Below, piece by piece: positions 47,094 through 55,897 of a DNA stretch of 64,000 nucleotides (the stretch's first letter is position 1; each line of letters starts with the position of its first letter). The notes beneath the pieces were generated by a model that was not told the DNA's origin, made no database searches, and saw only the letters and a program-made list of their open reading frames with translations. Source of the stretch: an uncultured Verrucomicrobiota bacterium (GTDB taxonomy: Bacteria > Verrucomicrobiota > Kiritimatiellia > CAIVKH01); contig CALMYG010000006.1 of assembly GCA_937873455.1 (NCBI GenBank), positions 1 to 64,000 on the forward strand, read 5' to 3'. The position numbers and the translations under genes are program-made.

Positions 47094-47938
47094 AACCGTC
47101 CGCGGTCAAAATTTCCGGCCACCTGGTTACCCTGCCCCGGGCCGGGCGAGCGGCCCGGCCGCTGGATGGCTTCTGGGCGACCGGCGCGCGACCCCGCCGC
47201 AGCCTCTTGATCTTCGTTCATGGAATGGGCAGCAATTTCTACAAGTCCGGTTTCAAAAAAGCCTGGATGCGCGCCGGTCCACCGGCCGGACTGGATGTGC
47301 TGTGTTTTAACAACCAAGGGTGCGAGTCGTATGTCGCGGATGAGCGGTTCACCGATTGCCTGGCCGACCTCGATGCCGCGCTAACCTTCGCCCGCCGTGA
47401 AGGCTACCGGCGCGTCGTCTTGCTCGGGCATAGCACCGGATGCCAAAAGATCACGTATTACCAGGCTCGCCGTCGCGCGCCCGAGGTCACCGCCTTGATC
47501 CTCGCCGCACTGGGCGACGATTACGCCATTGCCCGCCGGGACCAGGGCATACAGTATACGCGCTGGATCGCGCGGGCGCGCCGGCTGGTCGCCAACGGTC
47601 AAGGTGACACCCGGATGCCCGCTTGTTGCATGGGTTTCACCGCGCGCCGCTTTCTCAGCGCCGCCGATCCAACCCAGGTGGAAGCCGGCTTATTCCGCCT
47701 CGACGGCCCCTTGCGCACCTTTGGAAAACTGACCTTGCCGATCCTCGCGGTTTTTCCCGAGCTGGAACAGTACGCGTGCATTCCGGTGGCCGAAGCGGCG
47801 GATCGCCTGCGCGCGACCAGCCGCTCCACCCGGTACGATCACCGGATCATACGGGGCGCCGATCACGGATTTCACGGGCGGGAAACCGCTTGTGTGCGCG
47901 CGTGCCTGACCTGGTTGAAAAACAACCGCTTGGTCTGA
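47090..47938 (+). CDS. Alpha/beta hydrolase (DUF1749-like)
   Basis: This 282-aa protein starts at ATG 47090, overlapping the ribF stop (ATGA). It has the oxyanion-hole region FVHGMGSNFYKSGF, the nucleophile elbow GHSTGCQ (Ser) and a late His in GADHGFHGRE, with an Asp/Glu presumably near FPELEQY. It has no signal peptide and is therefore cytosolic. It looks like the DUF1749 type of serine hydrolase; the substrate is unknown. It is last in the ribF operon and convergent with the regulator gene downstream. Confidence 0.82.
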   Translation: MKPSAVKISGHLVTLPRAGRAARPLDGFWATGARPRRSLLIFVHGMGSNFYKSGFKKAWMRAGPPAGLDVLCFNNQGCESYVADERFTDCLADLDAALTFARREGYRRVVLLGHSTGCQKITYYQARRRAPEVTALILAALGDDYAIARRDQGIQYTRWIARARRLVANGQGDTRMPACCMGFTARRFLSAADPTQVEAGLFRLDGPLRTFGKLTLPILAVFPELEQYACIPVAEAADRLRATSRSTRYDHRIIRGADHGFHGRETACVRACLTWLKNNRLV

Positions 47939-47946
47939 TCACGCCA

Positions 47947-49548
47947 TCAATCGCCTTCGTCCAGCGCGAGCCGGATATTTTTGCCGAGTACCTCCAAGGC
48001 ATACGGCTTCTGGAAACACCGGCTGATGCCCAGTTTTTTCGCCTCGACGATGCGGGTAATATCGGCAAACCCGCTCGCGAGAATCGCCTTTTGCGCCGGG
48101 GCCAACTCCAAGGCGCCCTTGAAGGTTTCCACGCCGTCAAAAGCATCGCCCAGCACCAGGTCGATCACCAAGAGATCGAATGGCGGCTTTCCGGGCTCCA
48201 GCTCCAAGCGTTCCCGCAAATGGGCCAACGCCTCCTGCCCGCTTTCCGCCAAGGTCACTTCATACCCGAGCTCCTGCAACATTCCGGCCGCGGCGGCGCG
48301 CTGCGCCTCGCTGTCATCGACCAACAGAATGCGCTCCTTTCCGGTGTAGTCGGGGCGTAACTCCAGAATGGCCGTGTCGTCATCTTCACTTACCGGCAAA
48401 TAAATGTTTACGACATTGCCGAGGGGCGGAGCGGCGCGGATATCCACATAGCCGGAATGATCCTCAACCACCCGGTAAATCAACGTCAGCCCGAGGCCGC
48501 TGAGCATGTGACGACCGAGTCGATTTCGGACATAGAACGGCTCGAAAATCCGTTCCAGATCCTCTTCGCTTAAGGGTGTGGCGCTATCTTCCACGGTTAG
48601 CACCACGTAGTCCCCGGACTTCCGGGAACTGAAGCGCCCGACTTCCGGCTCGAGGTGCTGGACCGACGAATGAATGCGCAGCACGCCGCCCTGCGGCATG
48701 GACTCCACCCCGTGCGCAATGAGATTCGCCACCATCTGCCGAAGGTGCCCGGAGGAGCCGGCCACCGGCGGCAGGTCCACGCCCGGCGCCCACTCGACCT
48801 TGACCATCGGATTGTGTCCAATGACATGGTGGTAATCCGAGCTTTTCATGTAGTCCTGAACCAACTCGTTGATGTGCAGTTTGCTTTTTTTCAGGCTGTT
48901 GCTTTTTCCAATGGTTTCCAGGTCGCGGATCACCGCGGAGGCCTTGCGCAACGCGGCATCGATTTCCATCAGCACCGACTGACCTTCGTGCATCGGCTCG
49001 ATTTTTTTCCGGAGTTCGCTGGGGAGGTGCTCAACCGGGCGGAGGATATCCTTCAGGTCGCGCGCCGCGCCTTCGGCCAGTGCGCCCAGCGAAGACATGC
49101 GCTCGGCCCGGCTCAATTGCTCGTGCAAAATCCGCTTTCGTTCCTCCGTGCGGTGCCGCTCCTCCATCAAGGTTCGCCGAAGGTTCACCGAATCGAGCAC
49201 CATGCGAATGCGATGAATGACCTCCTCGGGATCGGACGGTTTCTGGATGTAATCGCTGGCGCCCCCCTTCAACGCCTCCAGCGCATTGCGCACCGATCCG
49301 TGTCCGGTGATGATGACCACGGCGGTTTGCGGGTGGTTGGCCTGCATGTACCGGAGAATATCCATGCCGTCTTCATCGCCAAGGACCAGATCGCACAACG
49401 CCAAGTGAACCGGGTCGCGATCCATGCAGGCCCGCACATCCCGGCTGTCCGAAGCGGTGAACACCTCAAAGCCCGCGCGTTCCAGATTGGCGGCCAAACC
49501 GCTGCGCACCAGCTCATCATCGTCTACAACCAGGATCTTTTCATTCAT
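47947..49548 (-). CDS. REC - degenerate histidine kinase core - REC protein
   Basis: This 533-aa protein starts at ATG 49548, which overlaps the upstream kinase stop by 4 nt; an N-terminal extension to 49740 would be a shadow of that kinase. It has an N-terminal receiver (VVDDDELV, acceptor Asp in LALCDLVLGDEDG), then a HisKA-like helix in which the expected His-Glu/Asp is replaced (LAEGAARDLKDIL). In the ATPase-like domain the N box reads NLIAHGVESM and the usual DTGxG reads EDSATPL. A C-terminal receiver follows (LLVIDLVLGDAFDG). It is probably not an active kinase but a receiver scaffold or phosphate sink for the adjacent sensor kinase. Confidence 0.85.
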   Translation of the reverse strand: MNEKILVVDDDELVRSGLAANLERAGFEVFTASDSRDVRACMDRDPVHLALCDLVLGDEDGMDILRYMQANHPQTAVVIITGHGSVRNALEALKGGASDYIQKPSDPEEVIHRIRMVLDSVNLRRTLMEERHRTEERKRILHEQLSRAERMSSLGALAEGAARDLKDILRPVEHLPSELRKKIEPMHEGQSVLMEIDAALRKASAVIRDLETIGKSNSLKKSKLHINELVQDYMKSSDYHHVIGHNPMVKVEWAPGVDLPPVAGSSGHLRQMVANLIAHGVESMPQGGVLRIHSSVQHLEPEVGRFSSRKSGDYVVLTVEDSATPLSEEDLERIFEPFYVRNRLGRHMLSGLGLTLIYRVVEDHSGYVDIRAAPPLGNVVNIYLPVSEDDDTAILELRPDYTGKERILLVDDSEAQRAAAAGMLQELGYEVTLAESGQEALAHLRERLELEPGKPPFDLLVIDLVLGDAFDGVETFKGALELAPAQKAILASGFADITRIVEAKKLGISRCFQKPYALEVLGKNIRLALDEGD

Positions 49549-52500
49549 GGCGACCTCGCAACCAGCGGAATTTTCAGCAGAAATGTTGTTTTGCCGGGCT
49601 GACTTTCCACCTCGATCGCGCCCTGGCTGGACCGGATCAGCGATTCCGCCACGCTGAGACCCAACCCGGTGCCCTTGGCCCCTTTGGTGGTGTGGAACGG
49701 CTTGAAAATTTCCGAAAGCTCGTTCGGCGGGATTCCGCACCCCGTGTCGGTGATGGCGATTTCCGCGAACCCTTCACGAACGTCTCCGGTTATGGAAATT
49801 ATGCCGCCTTTGGGCATGGCATCACGGGCGTTGATCAGCAAATTCAGCAACACCTGGGTGAGGTAACGCCGCGGCATGGCCACCACCAGGCTGGGCGAAC
49901 GCAATTCCACCTCCACCGTGACTTTGGTACGTTTAAATTGACTGGCCAGCAGTTGGGTGACGAACTCAATGGCCTCGCGGCAATCCACGGACTCGCTTTC
50001 CTGTTCGTGGGATCGCCCGAGGATCAGCAGCTTTCGAACCAGGGTGGCGATGGTGTCGATTCCGCGTTCAACCATGACCAGGCTTTTGCGCGCCTGCTCA
50101 TCGGTCTTGATCGCGCGCTGCACGGCATGCAAATGGCTGAGCATGCCCTGCAGCGGGTTGTTGATTTCATGGGCCATGCCGGCGGCCAGCATGCCCAACG
50201 CATTGAGGCGATCGGTGCGCTCCATGAAATCGCGGTGCTGGGCCTGGATCTGTTGTTGTTCCTCTTGCGCGTTTTTCCTGGCAATGATGTTGCCAAGCAA
50301 CGCGCAGAACACCGCGATGATCTCCTGCTTTACGTCATCCACTGGCGCGCCGCTGATGGCCGAGTCGTTGCAGAAAAACCCGATGGTTCCATCCTGGGAA
50401 ACGATCGGGGTCAGGGCGACCCAGCCGCGGCCGAAACCGACCATCCCGGATCCATCCCACTCAAAGTACGGCTCGCTGACCACCATCCAGGGCTTCTCTT
50501 TGGCCTTGCGGGGCTGGAGCCGTTCGCGCCAGCGCTCGTCGAGCGGAAACACGTGGTCCATTTCCCGGCAGGTCTGGCCCTTGAGGTTGGTGCCGAACGT
50601 TCCGCGAATCGTGTCGTCCTTCACCATCATAATCGCCGTGCGTTCAAGGCCGAGATTTTCGCGGGAAAGCTCCACCGCCCGTTGATAAAGCTCCTCGGTA
50701 TTTGGCGCGGCGAGCAGGCTGTCCGCCATCTCCAATACCGCGCGCAACCCGGTCATCGTCGCCGCTTGCCGGTCGGCGGCGAGCCGGCGCTCGGTGATGT
50801 CCATGACGATGCCCTGGTAATGCGTGATCGTTCCGTCGGATGCGCGCCGCACCCAGGTGCGGTCATCAAGCCACCGGATTTCCCCGCGCTTGGAAAACAC
50901 CCGGTATTGTTGATCAAACTCCTGGATTCCGTCCGTGGAGTAATCCGTCACTTCCCGCATCACCCGGGACAAGTCGTCGGGGTGTACAATCTGGGCGAAG
51001 GGAATGCCCCCGGCGATAAAGTCCTCCGGGCTGTAACCCAGTTGACGGACGCTATCGGTCACGTATTCCACCGGCCACCCCGGCTCGGCGCGCCAGAGGA
51101 AGACAATCGCCGGGCTTTTGTTGACGATTTCCTCCAACTCCTCGCGCCGTTGGTTTTCCTCCTGCAATGCCGCCTGGGTTTGCTTCAAGTCGGTCAGGTC
51201 CACGATCGCGCCCACCAACCCGGTGACTTCGCCCCGGTCGTCGTGCACCAGGGCCTTGCTGAATACGACGTCATGGCGGGTGCCGTCGGCATGCAAGACC
51301 GGACACTCGTAGCGTTGGTTGCCGGCGGACTGCATAAGCGACAAGTCATGCTGGTGGTAGCGTTCGGCCAATTCCGGCGGCGCGAGATCGAAGACGGTGT
51401 GCCCGATGATGGCTTCACGTTCATGGCCGATGAACTGGGCGAAGGCTTCGTTGCACTCCTGATAAAACCCGAGGCGGTCCTTGTGGAAAATGGGAATGGG
51501 CATGGCGTCAATCAATTGCCGCTGGAACGCGAACTGCCGGCGCAAAGCCTGTTCCGCTTGTTTACGCTGGGTGATATCCTCCATCACTTCCAGGTAGTGG
51601 GTGGTCCGTCCGTCGGCGCTTCGGATCGGGGATATGGAAGCCAGCCCCCAGAAGGTGTCCCCGTTCTTTTTGCGGTTCAGGATCTCCCCGGTCCACACCC
51701 CGCCGTTGACGATGGTCGACCACATTTCGGCATAAACCTGTTCGGATACGTCTCCGCCTTTCAGCAGGCGCGGATTTTTCCCGAGTACTTCACCGGGCGC
51801 ATAGCCAGTGACAAAGGTGAACTTCGGATTGACGTACGTGATGTCGCCACGTTCGTCGGTAATCAAGACCAGGCTGGGGCTTTGCTCCACCGCCTGGGAC
51901 AATTGCCGCAGCGTGATCTCGGTGCGTTTCGCCACGGTAATGTCGCGGGATATTCCAAAGGTTCCAATCACCCGGCCCTGGCGATCCTGCAAGGGCAGCG
52001 TGGAAATCGACTCCCAGGTTTCCCGGCGGTCGGGCCAGATGGTGTGTTCCTCCCGGCCCAGATCCGGCGCCCCGGCTTCCAGAACGCGCCGTTCCGTTTC
52101 AGCAACCCCCCGGGCAACCTCCGGGGCGAAATAATCCGCGTTGGTCTTACCGACCGCCTCGCTCGGATCGCGAAGCCCCAACGCCACGGCCAAGGCCCGG
52201 TTGATGCGCAGAAACCGCCCGTCCCGATCCTTGAAGTAAATGTGGTCGGGGGTGTGATCCATCAACGAGCGCATCAACATGCGCTCGTTGGTCAATTCGC
52301 CGCTGATCCGCAGCCGCTCGTTCACCTCCTCCACCGTCTCCAGCGCCATGCGCCGGTACACATACAACACAACGAAGGTAATCAAACCGGCCAGCACCCC
52401 GATCGAGAGCAGGGGCATTAAAAACGACCAGGTAAAGGAAAAGTGCGCGCGCAAGCGGTCCTGCAGGGTATCAAACGCCGCAACGGCGGTCATGGTAACC

Positions 52501-52685
52501 AGCATGGCCAGCAACACCGGCAGCACCCAGCCGTAGCGCTGGGAGCGCTTGTTCCATTGGATAATCGTATTGACCAGGCGGCGCACGCGGTATCCCACAT
52601 CGACCCAAGCTCCGCGGCAAACAGGATGCGCGCGCAAGCGGCGGGTCACGGCAACAAGTAGAGGATAGTCCTCCGCCCGCGTCAA
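49545..52685 (-). CDS. Membrane sensor histidine kinase with four PAS domains and a GAF-like domain
   Basis: This 1046-aa protein is read from TTG 52685; the start is uncertain because no ribosome-binding site decides it. Two helices lie at about 52-70 and 86-110 with a short loop between. Four PAS domains follow (MDHTPDHIYFKDRDGRFLR; ITDERGDITYVNPKFTFVTGY; MPIPIFHKDRLGFYQECNEAF; WPVEYVTDSVRQLGYSPEDF), then a GAF-like domain (LGLERTAIMMVKDD), HisKA with AAGMAHEINNPLQGML, and an intact ATPase domain (NLLINARDAMP, DTGCGIP, GTGLGLSV). It probably signals through the downstream receiver protein. It begins 5 nt after hemY and may be cotranscribed. Confidence 0.88.
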   Translation of the reverse strand: MTRAEDYPLLVAVTRRLRAHPVCRGAWVDVGYRVRRLVNTIIQWNKRSQRYGWVLPVLLAMLVTMTAVAAFDTLQDRLRAHFSFTWSFLMPLLSIGVLAGLITFVVLYVYRRMALETVEEVNERLRISGELTNERMLMRSLMDHTPDHIYFKDRDGRFLRINRALAVALGLRDPSEAVGKTNADYFAPEVARGVAETERRVLEAGAPDLGREEHTIWPDRRETWESISTLPLQDRQGRVIGTFGISRDITVAKRTEITLRQLSQAVEQSPSLVLITDERGDITYVNPKFTFVTGYAPGEVLGKNPRLLKGGDVSEQVYAEMWSTIVNGGVWTGEILNRKKNGDTFWGLASISPIRSADGRTTHYLEVMEDITQRKQAEQALRRQFAFQRQLIDAMPIPIFHKDRLGFYQECNEAFAQFIGHEREAIIGHTVFDLAPPELAERYHQHDLSLMQSAGNQRYECPVLHADGTRHDVVFSKALVHDDRGEVTGLVGAIVDLTDLKQTQAALQEENQRREELEEIVNKSPAIVFLWRAEPGWPVEYVTDSVRQLGYSPEDFIAGGIPFAQIVHPDDLSRVMREVTDYSTDGIQEFDQQYRVFSKRGEIRWLDDRTWVRRASDGTITHYQGIVMDITERRLAADRQAATMTGLRAVLEMADSLLAAPNTEELYQRAVELSRENLGLERTAIMMVKDDTIRGTFGTNLKGQTCREMDHVFPLDERWRERLQPRKAKEKPWMVVSEPYFEWDGSGMVGFGRGWVALTPIVSQDGTIGFFCNDSAISGAPVDDVKQEIIAVFCALLGNIIARKNAQEEQQQIQAQHRDFMERTDRLNALGMLAAGMAHEINNPLQGMLSHLHAVQRAIKTDEQARKSLVMVERGIDTIATLVRKLLILGRSHEQESESVDCREAIEFVTQLLASQFKRTKVTVEVELRSPSLVVAMPRRYLTQVLLNLLINARDAMPKGGIISITGDVREGFAEIAITDTGCGIPPNELSEIFKPFHTTKGAKGTGLGLSVAESLIRSSQGAIEVESQPGKTTFLLKIPLVARSP

Positions 52686-52689
52686 TCAA

Positions 52690-54117
52690 TCAAATTGCGG
52701 TGTCCGGCAAAATCCGGTCAACCACCCGCAACGCGCTTTTGATGCAGTCGGGAAGCCCCACGCCATGGTAGGAGCTGCCGGCCAGATGCAAGCCGGGGAT
52801 TCGGGCGGCCATCGCTTCCATACGTTCGACCCGCTCCACATGGCCGACATCGTATTGCGGATTCCCCTTGGGCCAGCGGTACACCCGGGTCAGTATGGGC
52901 GGCGCATGAATGCCCAGCACCTCGGCAACCTCCCGGCAAACCACCTCCACCAACTCCGCCTCCGGCAGCTCGGCCACCGCTTCCTGGCGATACCCGCCAA
53001 CGAATACCCGCAGGAGCACCCCGTCATGCGGGGCGCGATGCTTGAATTTGTTGGAAGAATAGGTGCAGGCAATGACCTTGCGGTTCTCCCGGGCCGGCAG
53101 CAATACGCCAAAGCCATCAGCCGGACAACCCGCCGGCACGTCTTCACGCAGAAACGCCAGGGAAACCGTGGCCGTGCTGACAAAACGAATGCCGCCGAGT
53201 AACCCGGCAAGCTCCGCATCGCATGCGGACACCAACACCGCGGCGCGATGCGCGGGCGTCGCCAGCACGACATCATCCGCCTCCAGCGCCTCCGTGCGCG
53301 CCCCGGAAATCGACAACTGCCAACGGGACCCTGAACGGCTCAACCCGTCAACCGTGCATCCGTAATAACGCGTCGCGGCAACCCGTTCCTCCAGGGCCGC
53401 CGCCAGCCTCCCCATGCCGTCCCGAAGCGTGTTGAAGATGGCATTGCCGGCCGGGGCCGGACCGGCTCGCCGGGGCGGCGGCTTTCGCTTCATCGCCCGG
53501 GCGGCTCGAATCAAACCGCCATGGTTGCGCTCCATGTCGAGAAACGTCGGAAACGCCCCGCGCATGCTGAGCCGGTCGGGATCGCTGACATAGATCCCGG
53601 CCATCAACGGCCCGCCGAAAATTTCGACCGCCTCGCGCCCGAAACGGCGACCGATAAAGGAACCAAGCGACTCATCCTCATCACGCGGGCGAGCGGGCAA
53701 AAAATATTCCGCGGCCATGCGGCATTTGCCGGGCCATGAAATCAACCGCGTCCGGATAAACGGACCCAACCGCGTGGGAATGGTAAGCCGGAATCCCTCG
53801 GGGTACGCGTGCAGACGACCCTTCCGGAGCAGGTAGACCTTGTTGTGATGCGTGTTGCAGGGAATCAGGTGTTCGCCCAAACCCAGCTCATGACACAACG
53901 CCAACGCCCACGGTTTGTCGGTAACGAAGGAGTCGGGACCGCCCTCGATCACGAAGCCGCGAACATCATCGGTGATCACCTTGCCGCCGCCGCGGGGCGC
54001 CGCTTCGATCAGCGTAACCGAAAGATCAACCGCCTGTTCGCGCGCCCGCTTTTCCACATAATAAGCCGCGCTGAGTCCGGTGATGCCGGCCCCGACAATG
54101 GCGACCCGACGGGTCAT
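52690..54117 (-). CDS. hemY: HemY/CgoX-type protoporphyrinogen/coproporphyrinogen oxidase (often labelled hemG)
   Basis: This 475-aa flavoprotein has an N-terminal FAD site (VAIVGAGITGLSAAYYVEK), VIEGGPDSFVTDKP, and a C-terminal FAD segment (LHLAGSSYHGVGLPDCIKSA). This soluble family oxidises coproporphyrinogen III to coproporphyrin III in the coproporphyrin-dependent pathway, or protoporphyrinogen IX in the classical one. The HemQ neighbour favours the former. Its ATG overlaps the hemE stop by 4 nt. No ferrochelatase gene lies nearby. Confidence 0.92.
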   Translation of the reverse strand: MTRRVAIVGAGITGLSAAYYVEKRAREQAVDLSVTLIEAAPRGGGKVITDDVRGFVIEGGPDSFVTDKPWALALCHELGLGEHLIPCNTHHNKVYLLRKGRLHAYPEGFRLTIPTRLGPFIRTRLISWPGKCRMAAEYFLPARPRDEDESLGSFIGRRFGREAVEIFGGPLMAGIYVSDPDRLSMRGAFPTFLDMERNHGGLIRAARAMKRKPPPRRAGPAPAGNAIFNTLRDGMGRLAAALEERVAATRYYGCTVDGLSRSGSRWQLSISGARTEALEADDVVLATPAHRAAVLVSACDAELAGLLGGIRFVSTATVSLAFLREDVPAGCPADGFGVLLPARENRKVIACTYSSNKFKHRAPHDGVLLRVFVGGYRQEAVAELPEAELVEVVCREVAEVLGIHAPPILTRVYRWPKGNPQYDVGHVERVERMEAMAARIPGLHLAGSSYHGVGLPDCIKSALRVVDRILPDTAI

Positions 54118-55169
54118 GCGCCCTGGCGCTCCCCGGACTCACCGGGACGAAACTGTTGCACCAGCCGCACCAGATAAGCCACCTGTTCCGGATCCGTCTG
54201 CTTCAACACGCCGTGGCCCAGGTTGAAGATAAATCCGGGCCTCCGCCCCGCCCGCTCAAGAATGGCGAGAGCGCGGCGCGTCAACAGATCGCGGTCAGCC
54301 AACAACACCGCTGGATCAAGGTTGCCCTGCACGGCGCGATCATGACCAATAAGCTCCCACGCCCGGTCAATGTCGATCCGCCAATCCACGCCGATCACCG
54401 AACCGCCGGCCTCCCGCAGCTCCCGCAACAGGCCGGAGGTTCCGGTGGCGAAATGAATCGCCGGAACATCCGGATGCTTTTCCCGCACCGCGCGGAACAC
54501 CTCGCGGGTGTGGGGCAGAACAAACTCGCGGTAATCGTCCGGACCCAGCAGCCCCACCCAACTGTCAAACAACTGCACCGCCTGCGCCCCGGCGTCGATC
54601 TGCGCGATCAGGTAATCCGCCGCGGCCCCGGCCAATCGCTCCATCCAGGCATGCCAGGCGGCGGGGTGAAACACCATGAAGCGGCGGGCGGCATCGAAGT
54701 CACGGGATGACCCGCCCTCGATGGCGTAACAGGCCAGCGTAAACGGCGCGCCGCAAAAACCGATGAGGGGAATCTTGCCCTCCAGCTCGCGGCGCACCAG
54801 CCGGATGGCGTCGAGCGTAAACGAGGTCGCGGACGGATCGGCGGTGCGCGGGCATCCGGCCACGTCTTCCGGGCGCAGCGGATTCTCGATCACCGGCCCC
54901 CGCCCGCTGACAAAGGTCAACTTCCGCCCAAATCCTTCGAGCAACGGCAGGATATCGGAAAAAATAATCGCGGCGTCCACCCCGAATGCCCGGACCGGTT
55001 GGAGGGTCACCTCGGCGGCGATGGCCGGGTCGCGGATCATGTCCAATAACGCGTGTTTTTCGCGAATGGCCCGGTACTCCGGCATGTAGCGCCCGGCCTG
55101 GCGCATCAACCAAACCGGAACCCGGTCAACCGGGCGGAGTCGGCACGCCTGGAGAAAGCGATCGTTCAC
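54114..55169 (-). CDS. hemE: Uroporphyrinogen decarboxylase
   Basis: This 351-aa protein is read from GTG 55169, which overlaps the hemQ stop by 4 nt (GTGA) and gives the usual family N-terminus NDRFLQACRLRPVDRVPVWLMRQAGRYMPEYR. A start at 55187 would add six atypical residues. Catalytic features are the Arg residues in RQAGRY, Asp in IIFSDILPL, and the conserved YAIEGGSSRDF, DSWVGLLGPDDY and FNLGHGVLKQTDPE. It decarboxylates uroporphyrinogen III to coproporphyrinogen III, feeding both heme branches. Confidence 0.95.
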   Translation of the reverse strand: MNDRFLQACRLRPVDRVPVWLMRQAGRYMPEYRAIREKHALLDMIRDPAIAAEVTLQPVRAFGVDAAIIFSDILPLLEGFGRKLTFVSGRGPVIENPLRPEDVAGCPRTADPSATSFTLDAIRLVRRELEGKIPLIGFCGAPFTLACYAIEGGSSRDFDAARRFMVFHPAAWHAWMERLAGAAADYLIAQIDAGAQAVQLFDSWVGLLGPDDYREFVLPHTREVFRAVREKHPDVPAIHFATGTSGLLRELREAGGSVIGVDWRIDIDRAWELIGHDRAVQGNLDPAVLLADRDLLTRRALAILERAGRRPGFIFNLGHGVLKQTDPEQVAYLVRLVQQFRPGESGERQGA

Positions 55170-55897
55170 CCCGCAACCTGCTGCCATACCGCCTTGCCCA
55201 CGAAAAACGGCCCCAGCCGCTCGAGAAATTCCGACGTCTGACGCGTTTTGCGCATGGCTTGGACCATCGCCGAAAGCGGAAAAAGATCTTTGCCGATCAG
55301 GCCGATCACAAAATCATTATCGTTTTTATCAATCCCGCGGCAATCCAGCCGGATATCATACCCCAAGTCGGCCGCGCTGAACAACGAACCCAGTTGCCCG
55401 TGTTCCCCGAGAATCGCCCGCTGCTCCTCCGCCGGCAATTTTTCAAACGCCCCGGCCCGGCGCAACGGATACCACACCGCCCACGGCAGCAAGGGGTTGG
55501 TCAAGCGCTGAATCGGCCGGTTCACCAACACGTGATCCAGGTCCGCCTCGTAGCCGATGGAATAACTGCGCCCCATCATCGTGTACTCCGGCTTCGGAAC
55601 CAGATCGGCGAACACCGGAAGATGGAAGAGGTGCCGCCAAGGCCCCACGAAAAACTCCGGATCTTCGCTCGCCCCCATGATCGCCACGCCCATCGGATCG
55701 TTGATATCGGCATACACCGCAATCGGCGCGCGCAACGTCTGCACCGCCTCGATCACCGCATCCAGGTCGGCGCACAAGCCGTAGGCCTGAAGTTGCATAA
55801 ACAGGCGGCGCTCGGAACGAATCACCTCGCCGCGCGCATCGCGCCCCTTTTCGCTCAGGTCGGGCAATCCGGTTTTCTCGTCGACGGGTAAACTCAT
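55166..55897 (-). CDS. hemQ: HemQ/ChdC coproheme decarboxylase (chlorite dismutase family)
   Basis: This 243-aa protein has the chlorite-dismutase-family fold signals: PEYTMMGRSYSIGYEADLDH, then ILGEHGQLGSLF with the probable proximal heme His, and DCRGIDKNDNDFVIGLIG ... MRKTRQTSEFLERLGPFFVG. In heme operons this family is coproheme decarboxylase, which converts coproheme to heme b. True chlorite dismutases have a distal Arg, and I cannot place that residue with certainty. Context (hemL upstream, hemE and hemY downstream, all overlapping) makes the HemQ role far more likely. It overlaps both neighbours by 4 nt. Confidence 0.9.
   Translation of the reverse strand: MSLPVDEKTGLPDLSEKGRDARGEVIRSERRLFMQLQAYGLCADLDAVIEAVQTLRAPIAVYADINDPMGVAIMGASEDPEFFVGPWRHLFHLPVFADLVPKPEYTMMGRSYSIGYEADLDHVLVNRPIQRLTNPLLPWAVWYPLRRAGAFEKLPAEEQRAILGEHGQLGSLFSAADLGYDIRLDCRGIDKNDNDFVIGLIGKDLFPLSAMVQAMRKTRQTSEFLERLGPFFVGKAVWQQVAG

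Noticed and set aside
49692..52421. 909-codon + strand frame opposite the multi-PAS kinase, and 700-codon frame opposite ppk1 (1218-3320)
   Set aside because: Both mirror well-conserved minus-strand proteins and lack domain signals or ribosome-binding sites.
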